Shown here: one piece after another, positions 17,434 to 25,028 of the stretch
How the letters are laid out: every line of letters starts with the position of its first letter
How positions within the stretch are numbered: position 1 is the first letter of the stretch
Assembly: GCA_944326635.1 (NCBI GenBank)
Contig: CALVEU010000008.1
Coordinates: forward strand, 1 to 32,582
Source of the DNA: Candidatus Gastranaerophilales bacterium
GTDB lineage: Bacteria; Cyanobacteriota; Vampirovibrionia; Gastranaerophilales; Gastranaerophilaceae
Direction: 5' to 3'
DNA: 32,582 nt
Made by a program: the position numbers and the translations under genes
The notes under the pieces: model-generated
The model's database searches: none
What the model saw: the letters and a program-made list of their open reading frames with translations, nothing else
What the model was told of the DNA's origin: nothing

Positions 17434-18049
17434 TTGTTACATACTCAATAGCTTTTGTATCTTCATCAGCGACTTTCATTTTACCTGTAGCCATTACCTC
17501 AATTACATATTGGTCAAAATCATCAGCACTGGAATCCTTTTGTCTTGCATTTGGGCCATCATTTCCATTTACATCAATAAGAATTTTTCCAATACCAGCA
17601 TCTTTCGGACCTGAAGTCTTTTTCTTTATCCAAGCGCCCTCAGTTCCTGATAAATCCCATTTTACACCATCAGTAGTATAAAAAACAGCACCCGTACCTG
17701 ATTTAACATTCAATCTACTTCTAAAAAGACCTTCAAATTTTGTATTTCCAGCATATGTTTCACCCTCATAGCGGACAGAATCATCTGCATCAAACCCCCA
17801 AGCACAATAGTAATTTTCTGTTGTTTCAACTCCACCTTCACAGGCTTCTCTCATATCTGGGTATAATCTTGCATCATTTATCAAAGTAGCAACAATTTGT
17901 TCTGTTGTATAAAAAGTCTTTTTTATCATCATTTTATTTTTATTTGGTCTTGTTTTCATTATCGTAGGAGTAACTACTGCAACCAAAATACCAATAACTG
18001 CAAGAGCTACCATTAATTCAGACAGAGTAAAACCTTTTAATCTTCTCAT
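17405..18049 (-). CDS. Type IV prepilin-like protein
   Basis: The 214-residue protein starts MRRLKGFTLSELMVALAVIG, a class III prepilin leader. Cleavage is expected between G6 and F7, with glutamate at mature position 5, followed by the hydrophobic helix LAVIGILVAVVTPTI. The C-terminal part includes NYYCAWGFDADDSVRY and GKILIDVNGNDGPN, which resembles the calcium-site loop of pseudopilins, and DQYVIEVMATGKMK. It could be a pilus subunit, a minor pilin or a type II secretion pseudopilin. The start at 18049 is chosen over the ATG at 18055 because AGGAAGG is six bases upstream of the former and directly abuts the latter. No assembly genes are in the window. Confidence 0.87.
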   Translation of the reverse strand: MRRLKGFTLSELMVALAVIGILVAVVTPTIMKTRPNKNKMMIKKTFYTTEQIVATLINDARLYPDMREACEGGVETTENYYCAWGFDADDSVRYEGETYAGNTKFEGLFRSRLNVKSGTGAVFYTTDGVKWDLSGTEGAWIKKKTSGPKDAGIGKILIDVNGNDGPNARQKDSSADDFDQYVIEVMATGKMKVADEDTKAIEYVTINTSIRDGI

Positions 18050-18281
18050 ATACATCCTTCCTATAATTGTTCTATTATAATAATAACATATATACCCGTT
18101 TTTTTCAATATTTAATCTTGGAGAAAATCATTGTCCCTATTGGGTTTTATATAAATTCTATTTATTGTAAATTTTTATTAATTAACTAGCAAAATAATCT
18201 ATTCAGACGAGTTAATAAATTATTCAATCTGCTAGGATAACATGAGAGATTGAAAAAACAATAAACAGAGGGTTATAAAAT

Positions 18282-18671
18282 ATGGTCGATAACAGATCAG
18301 CAGGATTCTTTGGAATCGGAGGCTCTTTTAATTTCAAAAGCGGAGATATTTCCGGAACAGCTGCCAAAACTCAAGATGATAAAATGGGGCAAGGTGGAGA
18401 ATACTTCGCGCAACAAAAAAGAGAGGATGATGAAGAGAATCAAGACAGTCAAAAATATACTGATAGAAGTGCTCAATTACGAGCTACTTTAAACTCTCTT
18501 GCTATGATGAACGTTGCTAATGTTATAAATTCCCGTAAAAAAGCTCTTGAAGAACAAAAAGAAAGAGAAAGAAATTCCCAAAAACTTTCTAAAGAGGAAA
18601 ATGCTGAATTAGAATTAGAAGAAGAGTTTTATAATATTGCAAAAGAAATAAAAAAAGATAATAATAAGTAA
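18282..18671 (+). CDS. Hypothetical charged protein
   Basis: I do not recognise this 129-residue protein. A Gly/Phe-rich beginning (SAGFFGIGGSFNFKSGD) is followed by a polar linker, a short apolar helix (LNSLAMMNVANVINS) and a strongly charged predicted coiled coil to the end (KKALEEQKERERN and onward). It has no signal peptide or membrane segment. GAGGG lies 12 bases before the ATG, a somewhat long spacing. The 232-base gap between it and the divergent prepilin gene holds no other gene that I can see. It converges with the next gene, ten bases away. Confidence 0.65.
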   Translation: MVDNRSAGFFGIGGSFNFKSGDISGTAAKTQDDKMGQGGEYFAQQKREDDEENQDSQKYTDRSAQLRATLNSLAMMNVANVINSRKKALEEQKERERNSQKLSKEENAELELEEEFYNIAKEIKKDNNK

Positions 18672-18681
18672 ATATTACTAA

Positions 18682-19185
18682 TTATGCTACAACAGCTTCT
18701 TCATTTTCTTTATCTTTTTTAATGAACAAAAATTCACCTTTATAAGATGGTGCTGAACCATTTTTATCTTTACCTGCACCTAAACTTATAATACTATTGA
18801 ATGCATGAGCTGTTTCTGTTTTTTGAGTATTGCCAACACCTTCATTCAAAGCAACTGTAATTTTGCCTTCAACATTCTTTTGAACATTTTGAGCAGCTTT
18901 TGCATTTAAATATTGAATAGATTGCATAACTTCTTGATTTAATTGAATTTGGAAACCTGAATTGTTCATTGCAACTTGACGAGCAACGTTTGTGTCAACT
19001 TTTCCATTATACAAATCAATACCAATATTATTTACATTTTTGAATATATTATTTAAAGAAGATGTATTTGTATTATATTGGCTATTTTTTTCAGCAGCAC
19101 GTTTCAAAATTTCATTTGAAACTTGCTTCAATGTTGTTGTATCAATTCCTAATTTGTATTGTGCGTTAAAAAGACCAATTGACAT
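18682..19185 (-). CDS. Hypothetical protein
   Basis: I do not recognise this 167-residue protein. It begins MSIGLFNAQYKLGIDTTTL, is rich in Asn and Gln (YLNAKAAQNVQKNVEGKI), has no signal peptide or membrane segment, and ends in an acidic tail (KENEEAVVA). AAGGA is immediately before the ATG with a further GGG upstream. It is divergent from the glycine-rich gene across a 172-base gap that presumably holds both promoters. Two neighbouring orphan genes of similar size suggest a lineage-specific cluster. Confidence 0.65.
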   Translation of the reverse strand: MSIGLFNAQYKLGIDTTTLKQVSNEILKRAAEKNSQYNTNTSSLNNIFKNVNNIGIDLYNGKVDTNVARQVAMNNSGFQIQLNQEVMQSIQYLNAKAAQNVQKNVEGKITVALNEGVGNTQKTETAHAFNSIISLGAGKDKNGSAPSYKGEFLFIKKDKENEEAVVA

Positions 19186-19357
19186 ATCCTTAAATCCCTT
19201 TTTTTTGTTTCCTTAATAATGTATTCGGATTAATTTCGCAATTTCTTTAAGGCTTTGAACCTATTTGTTACAATACTTAATATTTAATTAAAAACAAGCA
19301 ATTTTTACTAAATTATATACTTTATATATATACAAGTATATAAGCGAGAGAATTATT

Positions 19358-19807
19358 ATGAGTTTAGATAGCGCAATATATGCACTTAGCAATTTTAATG
19401 CACTTGCTGGAAGTGCCTTAGGAGCAGTTGATGCAAGAAATCAAGGAGCATCAGCAGGTAGTTCATTAATGGGCTTTGGTTTTAATGTTATGAATGGAGC
19501 ATTAAGAAACGAAGCTGCAAGAGAAATAGAACGCCATACTGGCAGTTATTTAGGTTATGCAATAAATTCTGCAGCAGGTTATGGAAACCCAGTAGCTAAT
19601 GCAAGAGGTACAATGGGACTTATTGGTGCTTCAATGTTAACATCTCCTTTTGGAATTTTTGGATACGGATTTAACCCATATATGACATCATCAATTTATG
19701 GATGTGGACCTTTTGGTGGAAGCTTCTTTGGAGGTGGCTGCGGTTGTGGATCTGGATTTATGTTTGGAGGCCCGACATTTTTTGGAATCAGAGGCTTTTG
19801 GTGCTAA
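19358..19807 (+). CDS. Hypothetical Gly/Ala-rich protein with cysteine-glycine C-terminus
   Basis: I do not recognise this 149-residue protein. The first 90 residues are Ala/Gly/Asn-rich and weakly amphipathic (ALAGSALGAVDARNQGA). The end is strikingly rich in Gly and Phe with clustered cysteines: YGCGPFGGSFFGGGCGCGSG and a terminal FWC. There is no cleavable signal peptide. The small-residue pattern resembles glycine-zipper or bacteriocin-like membrane-active peptides, but there is no leader cleavage site or partner gene to support that. GCGAGAGA lies before the ATG. The stop overlaps the convergent solute-binding protein gene by four bases. Confidence 0.7.
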   Translation: MSLDSAIYALSNFNALAGSALGAVDARNQGASAGSSLMGFGFNVMNGALRNEAAREIERHTGSYLGYAINSAAGYGNPVANARGTMGLIGASMLTSPFGIFGYGFNPYMTSSIYGCGPFGGSFFGGGCGCGSGFMFGGPTFFGIRGFWC

Positions 19808-21021
19808 TCTGCTTCCAACATATTAATTTTTTTCAAAACATCATCAAGAATACTCTTGGTGGTGTTTTTGTTTAATAATATTTGTTGAACTGCAGAATTT
19901 ACAACCGTATTAACCTCTTTCTGATCTTTTAGTGTTTTAAAAGAAGGTTCTATTTTATAAAGTTGATTTGCACTAATAACACGAGCTTTTGCCATAAGAT
20001 CATTTTTATCATATGTAGTATAAAAATCATCTTTTAAAGTTTCTTCATTGACGGCAAGTACATTTGTTAACTTTGCAAGCTCTAATTGATTTTCATAATT
20101 TGTTAGAAATAAAGCAAATTTTAGAGCTTCTTGTTTATGCTTTGCTCGAACAGGGATTACAAAATTCATTAAAGAAAAATCATTCTGACCTAATTTCCCT
20201 GTAATCTGAGGAGCTACATCTGTATTTTTATAAGTTGATGGAGCATTTTCTTTTATCATATTTAAAAAATTTGCTCCAGCTTGGAAAAATACTATTTGTT
20301 CTGCCATATATTTTTCTAATGCTTCACGATGAGTTTGCGTCACGGACTCTTTCGGGATTAAATCTTTTTCATACAAGTTTTTAAAATAATCAAAAACAGC
20401 AATTGATTCTTTTGAATTTATATTGAGAGCTGTTACTCCATATTTATTTAAAATTCTCAACATCGTATCATTTTCAGTAATATTAGGTAGCAAAACATAA
20501 GCACCAGTCTTTTCTTTTATAATAGGTGCAATTTTCCCTAAATCTTCAAAAGTCCTTGACATTTTAGCCCCAGATATTGAAAGAAGTTTTTTATTATAAA
20601 TAGTCACTGCAGAAGTCGCATACCAAGGAAGGGAATACAATTTCCCTTCATATTTTAATGAATTTATAATCTGTTTATTAAATTGTCCAGTATACTGCTC
20701 ATCAATTTCGTATAATGCACCTCTTTGAGCTAAAAGTGCTGAAAAATCAGGGTTTAAATTAATTAAATCAGGCGGATTATCGCTCAACACAGATGCTAAA
20801 GTTCTTTTTTCGCCTTCAGAGAATGGAACATCTACCCATTTAATTTTTATTTCGGGATTTTGTTCCTCAAACTCTTTTATAACCTTATTCATATAAGGTG
20901 AAAAATCACTCATTTGCAAAGTCCAAAAAATAATTTCATTACTATTATCTTGTTTCTTTCCATAAGGAATTGTGATTGCAACTAATAAAATTACAACTAA
21001 TATTAAAAGAAATTTTTTCAT
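19804..21021 (-). CDS. Extracellular solute-binding protein (ABC sugar-type)
   Basis: The 405-residue protein belongs to solute-binding protein family 1. An N-terminal hydrophobic segment (FLLILVVILLVAITIPYG) lacks a lipobox cysteine, so the protein may be membrane-anchored or released. The mature part starts IIFWTLQMSDFSPYMNKVIK. It continues with family segments PPDLINLNPDFSALLAQRGAL, GKLYSLPWYATSAVTIYNKK and the C-terminal QEALKFALFLTNYENQ. Relatives bind sugars or glycerol phosphate for import. No permease or ATPase gene is adjacent, so it is an orphan here. AAGGGTG precedes the ATG. Confidence 0.88.
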   Translation of the reverse strand: MKKFLLILVVILLVAITIPYGKKQDNSNEIIFWTLQMSDFSPYMNKVIKEFEEQNPEIKIKWVDVPFSEGEKRTLASVLSDNPPDLINLNPDFSALLAQRGALYEIDEQYTGQFNKQIINSLKYEGKLYSLPWYATSAVTIYNKKLLSISGAKMSRTFEDLGKIAPIIKEKTGAYVLLPNITENDTMLRILNKYGVTALNINSKESIAVFDYFKNLYEKDLIPKESVTQTHREALEKYMAEQIVFFQAGANFLNMIKENAPSTYKNTDVAPQITGKLGQNDFSLMNFVIPVRAKHKQEALKFALFLTNYENQLELAKLTNVLAVNEETLKDDFYTTYDKNDLMAKARVISANQLYKIEPSFKTLKDQKEVNTVVNSAVQQILLNKNTTKSILDDVLKKINMLEAD

Positions 21022-21088
21022 TAAACACCCTTTTTTTTATTTTCTCTATAATCATAAGAAGCATCTTTCAATGTAAGTTCTTATTTTA

Positions 21089-21097
21089 TGCTACAAT
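21089..21097 (+). promoter_or_regulatory. Extended -10 promoter of rarA, predicted leaderless start
   Basis: TGC-TACAAT is followed by six bases (TATACT) and the rarA ATG at 21104. There is no Shine-Dalgarno sequence upstream. The layout is the same as at tyrA, ruvC and mfd. Confidence 0.6.
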
Positions 21098-21103
21098 TAT
21101 ACT

Positions 21104-22336
21104 ATGAATAATCTATTTACGGAATTAGAAAATCAAAATAAGCAAATACCGCTTGCAGAAATTCTTCGGCCCAAAACTCTTGAAGACTTTTTAGGTCAAA
21201 GTAATGTTGTATCACCTAATAGCCCGATTTTAAACCTTTTAAAAACAAACAGATTATTCTCTTTAATATTTTGGGGTACACCCGGATGTGGGAAAACAAC
21301 ACTTGCAAGACTAATTGCGACCAAAACAAATGCAAATTTTATTGAAATTTCAGCTGTTACATCAGGCGTAAAAGATATTAAAGATGCTGTAGAAAGCGCT
21401 AAAGAAGCACTAAGATGCGGACATAAAACAATTCTGTTTATAGACGAAATCCACAGATATTCAAAAACTCAACAAGATGCCCTATTACCACATTTGGAAA
21501 ACGGAACATTATTTTTAATTGGTTCAACAACAGAAAACCCATCTTTTCAAGTAGTACCAGCTCTTTTATCAAGAGTTCAAGTCGTAAGACTAAATTCAAT
21601 AGACGATACAAGTATGGACAAAATTATAAAAAAAGGTTTTGCATACTTGGCAAAAAATTATCTGCCTATGGATTGCGAAAGCGGCGCTATAGATTTTATA
21701 ATAAACCTTGCTCGAGGAGATGCAAGATATGCACTTAATGTTGTTGAAAATGCCTACTTTGCAAGTGATTTAAAAGATAACAGAAGAAATTTAACAGTAA
21801 AAATTATTGAAGAAATCTGCCAAAAAAGAAACACAAGATATTCTCAACAAGAACATTATGACTGCGCATCAGCGTTCCAAAAAAGCCTTAGAGGAAGTGA
21901 CCCAGATGCAGCAATTTATTATCTTGCAAAAATGATTGCAGCTGGGGAAGATCCAAGATTTATTGCAAGAAGATTAATCACATGTTCTGCAGAAGATGTT
22001 GGTAATGCTGACCCAAACGCATTAAATGTTGCAATTAATGCTTATAAAGCTGTTGAATTACTTGGGCTCCCAGAAGGAAGAATTCCTCTTGCTCAAGCTG
22101 TAATATATGTTGCTCGAGCCCCAAAATCAAATGAAACAGTCTTAGCAATAGATTCAGCATTACACGATATTGAAACAGGAAAAGACTTCCCACCACCAAT
22201 GCATCTTAGAGATGCACACTACAAAGATGCAAAAAACTACGGATTTGGAATAGGTTATATATATTCACACGATGCCCCAGATGTAAAACAACAATTTTTA
22301 CCCGACGAACTTGTAGGGAAAAAATATACTAAATAA
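21104..22336 (+). CDS. rarA: Replication-associated recombination protein A (MgsA/WRNIP1 AAA ATPase)
   Basis: RarA is a clamp-loader-like AAA+ ATPase that acts at stalled replication forks. The 410-residue protein has the N-terminal PLAEILRPKTLEDFLGQ segment, Walker A GTPGCGKT at 58-65 and Walker B LFIDEIHRYSKTQQDALLPH. Sensor 1 is in GSTTENPSFQV, with LLSRVQVVRL after it. The C-terminal tetramerisation region includes GSDPDAAIYYLAKMIAAGEDPR, ITCSAEDVGNADP and GIGYIYSHDAP. Length is slightly under that of the E. coli protein. A leaderless-type start precedes it and a terminator follows. Confidence 0.95.
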   Translation: MNNLFTELENQNKQIPLAEILRPKTLEDFLGQSNVVSPNSPILNLLKTNRLFSLIFWGTPGCGKTTLARLIATKTNANFIEISAVTSGVKDIKDAVESAKEALRCGHKTILFIDEIHRYSKTQQDALLPHLENGTLFLIGSTTENPSFQVVPALLSRVQVVRLNSIDDTSMDKIIKKGFAYLAKNYLPMDCESGAIDFIINLARGDARYALNVVENAYFASDLKDNRRNLTVKIIEEICQKRNTRYSQQEHYDCASAFQKSLRGSDPDAAIYYLAKMIAAGEDPRFIARRLITCSAEDVGNADPNALNVAINAYKAVELLGLPEGRIPLAQAVIYVARAPKSNETVLAIDSALHDIETGKDFPPPMHLRDAHYKDAKNYGFGIGYIYSHDAPDVKQQFLPDELVGKKYTK

Positions 22337-22350
22337 ATAAGCCAATAAAA

Positions 22351-22381
22351 AAAAGACCGATTTAAAAATCGGTCTTTTTTT
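22351..22381. terminator. Bidirectional terminator between rarA and the LysM gene
   Basis: GACCGATT/AATCGGTC with four A-T pairs on each side and a T run. It differs from the terminator at 17021 only in two loop positions and T-run length. It serves rarA and, on the other strand, the LysM gene, whose stop codon touches it. Confidence 0.9.
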
Positions 22382-22943
22382 ATTGAGCTTCCTTTTCTTC
22401 CATCGGAATTGTTAATTTTTGTCCGATTGAAAGTTTATTTGGATTTGTCATGTTATTTGTTTTCAACACAAGCGATTCTTTTTCTTTGCTATAAGATCCA
22501 TAAAATCTGATCAAAATGCTTTCCATTGTATCACCGCTTTGCACTGTATAAACTTCATTTGTAGCTGTTGGTTCTTCTTTTTCTGTAGAAGATGGAATAA
22601 AATTCAAACTTAATTTTTCCTTTTTAACAGGAGCTGGAGTAGAAGTTATATTATCTTGAATAGAACGTAATCCGTTAGCTGAAAAACTAATCATTACCAT
22701 CAAAACTAACATTACGACAGCACCAACAATAAATCCTGCAACTAAATATATACTTGGAGATTTATCATTTTTTTGATTTACTTTAAAATTTTGCCATAAT
22801 ACATCTAATTCTCGTTCTTTATTTGGTCTTACATAAATTCCTGGAGAATTATCATATGGATCATTTTTATATTGAGCTAATGCTTGAAGCACAGCCATCT
22901 TTTCCTTAGATAAATTTGATCTTCTGATAGTTGAACTTTTCAT
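22380..22943 (-). CDS. Membrane-anchored LysM-domain protein
   Basis: The 187-residue protein has about 75 cytoplasmic residues (basic, with KMAVLQALAQYKNDPYDNSPG). One membrane helix follows (YLVAGFIVGAVVMLVLMVMI), then a Pro/Thr-rich linker. The C-terminal LysM domain runs VYTVQSGDTMESILIRFYG to NKLSIGQKLTIPME. LysM binds glycan chains such as peptidoglycan, so the protein is expected to link the inner membrane to the wall. No catalytic domain is attached. GGG lies 11 bases before the ATG, a weak site; a promoter was not clear. Confidence 0.88.
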   Translation of the reverse strand: MKSSTIRRSNLSKEKMAVLQALAQYKNDPYDNSPGIYVRPNKERELDVLWQNFKVNQKNDKSPSIYLVAGFIVGAVVMLVLMVMISFSANGLRSIQDNITSTPAPVKKEKLSLNFIPSSTEKEEPTATNEVYTVQSGDTMESILIRFYGSYSKEKESLVLKTNNMTNPNKLSIGQKLTIPMEEKEAQ

Positions 22944-23142
22944 TTTTCCATACCCTAATAATAAATTGTTCTTAATAAATGAAATATATCATAAGGCAAA
23001 TTTTAATTCAAGTAGTTATAAAATCGTTACATTTAAAGGTTTTACAGGATAGACTTAACTTATTTTAACATGCTTCTTGATTTTTCTCATTTTTAATATA
23101 TTATAAAAATACACAAACTAGCTAGAAAAGGAAATTAAAACT

Positions 23143-23334
23143 ATGTCAAAAAAATGTGATGTATGCGGTAAAGCACCGATCAAAGCAGCGAAATTAACAT
23201 TCTCGCATAAACAAATTGTTCACACACAAGAACCTAACTTACAATCAGTAAAAGTTAATGTTAATGGAACAGTTAAAAGAATTAAAGTTTGCACTTCTTG
23301 CTTAAGAGCAGGCAAAGTACAAAAAGCAGTATAA
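23143..23334 (+). CDS. rpmB: 50S ribosomal protein bL28
   Basis: The 63-residue L28 begins SKKCDVCGKAPIKAAKLTFS and ends KRIKVCTSCLRAGKVQKAV. The two CxxC pairs make this the zinc-binding form of bL28. Length is normal. AAAAGGAAA lies eight bases before the ATG. It stands alone, with no rpmG beside it, and is closed by its own terminator. The 199-base gap upstream shows AT-rich sequence and a possible TATAAA-type -10 but no other gene. Confidence 0.96.
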   Translation: MSKKCDVCGKAPIKAAKLTFSHKQIVHTQEPNLQSVKVNVNGTVKRIKVCTSCLRAGKVQKAV

Positions 23335-23356
23335 GAGAATAAGCTGGAAATATAAA

Positions 23357-23384
23357 AAAGAGAACCTAAAAAGGTTCTCTTTTT
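23357..23384. terminator. Bidirectional terminator between rpmB and the TonB-like gene
   Basis: AAGAGAACC/GGTTCTCTT with a TAAAAA loop, preceded by As and followed by a T run, lies between two convergent genes. Confidence 0.9.
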
Positions 23385-23391
23385 TATTACA

Positions 23392-24306
23392 TTACATAAC
23401 TGACTTTTTAAATTTCTTATACTCAAATACAAATTGTAATTTTATATTATCTGCACCTTTTTTAATTCCGGAGAATTTATCATAAGGAACACATTTTTCA
23501 GCAACACTTATAATAGAACGATCAGTAGCTTCATCTCCTGACGATTTTGCTATGTCATACTTCTGCAAACTACCATCTATGCCTATTGTTAAAATAATAA
23601 TTGTTTGCGTATTTTGACCTGATTTTGGTGGCTGCCAATTTTCATTTAGTCGTGTACTAATTTCTGCAACATATTCTTTTAAATCAGTTGCATTTGATAA
23701 AGTTTGGATTTTTTGCGGAGGTTGTTGTACTTGTTGTGGTTTAGTTTCATTAATTTTTTTGGGTTCTATTTTCTTTCCATTATCAGCATTACTATCAAGC
23801 CCTCTAATTTCAGGTTTAGAATCAGCCTCATCATTTTGTTTTACATCTGAAATACCTTCATTAGATACATTATCTGGAGAAAAAGCATCTGTCTTTGCCT
23901 CTACAGCAACATCACTCTTTTCTGTTTTTTCTTCTGCATAAAGTTTTGAAATATAATTATGAGAATATACAAGGAAAGAATCATTATCAATAGGCTTCAT
24001 AAAAACATGGGCATTTGCAAAATACGATTTTGGGTGATAATTGTCTTTATTATAAATTTCAGCTCTAATTATACCCAAATAATTTGTTTTGATATTAGAT
24101 TTTAAATATGCAACTTTTTCAATTTTGTCTCCTGATTGAAATTTTATAGCATATAAGTATTCCTGTGGACTAACATTTTTTATTGAATCTTTATCCACAT
24201 ATAAATAAAAATTAGAATAATTTGTATCTACAGGAATCCAATCCTCAGCATTAACTGAGATTCCTGACAACAATAAAAACATTAATAATAAAAATCTCTT
24301 TTTCAT
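23392..24306 (-). CDS. Exported protein with TonB/TolA C-terminal domain
   Basis: The 304-residue protein has a signal peptide (MKKRFLLLMFLLLSGISVNA before EDW). A beta-rich N-terminal domain of about 115 residues (NFYLYVDKDSIKNVSPQEYLY) is followed by an acidic, then Pro/Gln/Lys-rich linker. The C-terminal TonB-C-like domain runs from VAEISTRLNENWQPPKSGQN through ILTIGIDGSLQKYDIAKSSG to AEKCVPYDKF. Classical TonB keeps an uncleaved N-terminal anchor and has no N-terminal globular domain, so this is not a standard TonB. The N-terminal domain resembles surface-adhesin E-like modules of secreted proteins, a weak impression. No ExbBD is nearby. Confidence 0.8.
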   Translation of the reverse strand: MKKRFLLLMFLLLSGISVNAEDWIPVDTNYSNFYLYVDKDSIKNVSPQEYLYAIKFQSGDKIEKVAYLKSNIKTNYLGIIRAEIYNKDNYHPKSYFANAHVFMKPIDNDSFLVYSHNYISKLYAEEKTEKSDVAVEAKTDAFSPDNVSNEGISDVKQNDEADSKPEIRGLDSNADNGKKIEPKKINETKPQQVQQPPQKIQTLSNATDLKEYVAEISTRLNENWQPPKSGQNTQTIIILTIGIDGSLQKYDIAKSSGDEATDRSIISVAEKCVPYDKFSGIKKGADNIKLQFVFEYKKFKKSVM

Positions 24307-24489
24307 AACTTTAAATCCTCTTTCAGAATTATTAAATTAAAAATAAAAATATAAAACAAGGATTAAATGAATGATTTACAACAAATCTATTAAAAATTTA
24401 TTAAGTGATGTTACAAGATTGCAAAATCTATTTGTCTTTTTTTTATATATAAAATACAATATAATTGGAGAAATTTAGAGGGATAGAAG

Positions 24490-24987
24490 ATGATATTAGA
24501 ACAAGAATTGAAGGGGAAAACCTTATCTCCTCAAGAAGTGAGAAGTATTTTAAAAACAGATAATAAAGAAATTGTCGAATTATGTAAACGAGCTTCTATA
24601 TTACCTAGAAAAAACAGCAAAGGACAAACTTATTTTTCTTATGAAGAAGTAAAAAATTTAAGAAAAGTTCAAGCTATGAAAGGAGCATCTTTACCTCCTG
24701 CTAAAACAGATGCCAAACAGCCATCTGCAGTTCTTAATATTTTAAATTCTTTAAAAGAAATGGAAAATAAGTTAAGCAACAGAATTGCCAAAGTTATTGA
24801 CGAAAAACTTGAAGGCATGGACGAAGTAGTTGTAGAACTTATTCGTTGCAAAACAGATAATGAAACATTAAGACAAAAAATAATTGATTTAAATAAAGAA
24901 ATTTATCAATTAAAAAATGACTTACACTCATACAAACCAGTAGGTCTTGGCTTTTATAAAAAGAAAGAAAAACATGTTTGGGAATAA
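24490..24987 (+). CDS. MerR-like helix-turn-helix coiled-coil protein upstream of recA
   Basis: I do not recognise a named protein. The first 60 residues look like a helix-turn-helix of the MerR/excisionase type: LSPQEVRSILKTDNKEIVEL, then GQTYFSYEEVKNLRKVQ. A Pro/Ala linker follows, then a long coiled coil (ILNSLKEMENKLSNRIAKVI, later LRQKIIDLNKEIYQLKNDL). It ends in the distinctive tail YKPVGLGFYKKKEKHVWE. GAGGGATAGA precedes the ATG, and a TATAAT lies at 24460. recA begins 41 bases downstream with no terminator between, so both are probably on one transcript. It may be a DNA-binding or nucleoid protein. Confidence 0.75.
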   Translation: MILEQELKGKTLSPQEVRSILKTDNKEIVELCKRASILPRKNSKGQTYFSYEEVKNLRKVQAMKGASLPPAKTDAKQPSAVLNILNSLKEMENKLSNRIAKVIDEKLEGMDEVVVELIRCKTDNETLRQKIIDLNKEIYQLKNDLHSYKPVGLGFYKKKEKHVWE

Positions 24988-25028
24988 CAAGATAATACTT
25001 GCCCGCCAATAATTAAAGGAATTAAATA

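Noticed and set aside
17139-17681. Two plus-strand open frames
   Set aside because: They lie on the antisense of the RNase P RNA and the prepilin gene, have no ribosome sites and resemble no protein.
19358-19807. Bacteriocin precursor with a double-glycine leader
   Set aside because: No leader of the expected length before a GG site and no adjacent peptidase-transporter or immunity gene. The Gly-rich part is at the C-terminus.
23220-23432. Minus-strand frame over rpmB
   Set aside because: It is antisense to a conserved ribosomal protein gene and runs through its terminator.
24361-25028. LexA/SOS box before recA or the MerR-like gene
   Set aside because: I saw no GAAC-N4-GTTC or similar palindrome in the upstream stretches. 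AT-rich partial matches were not convincing.
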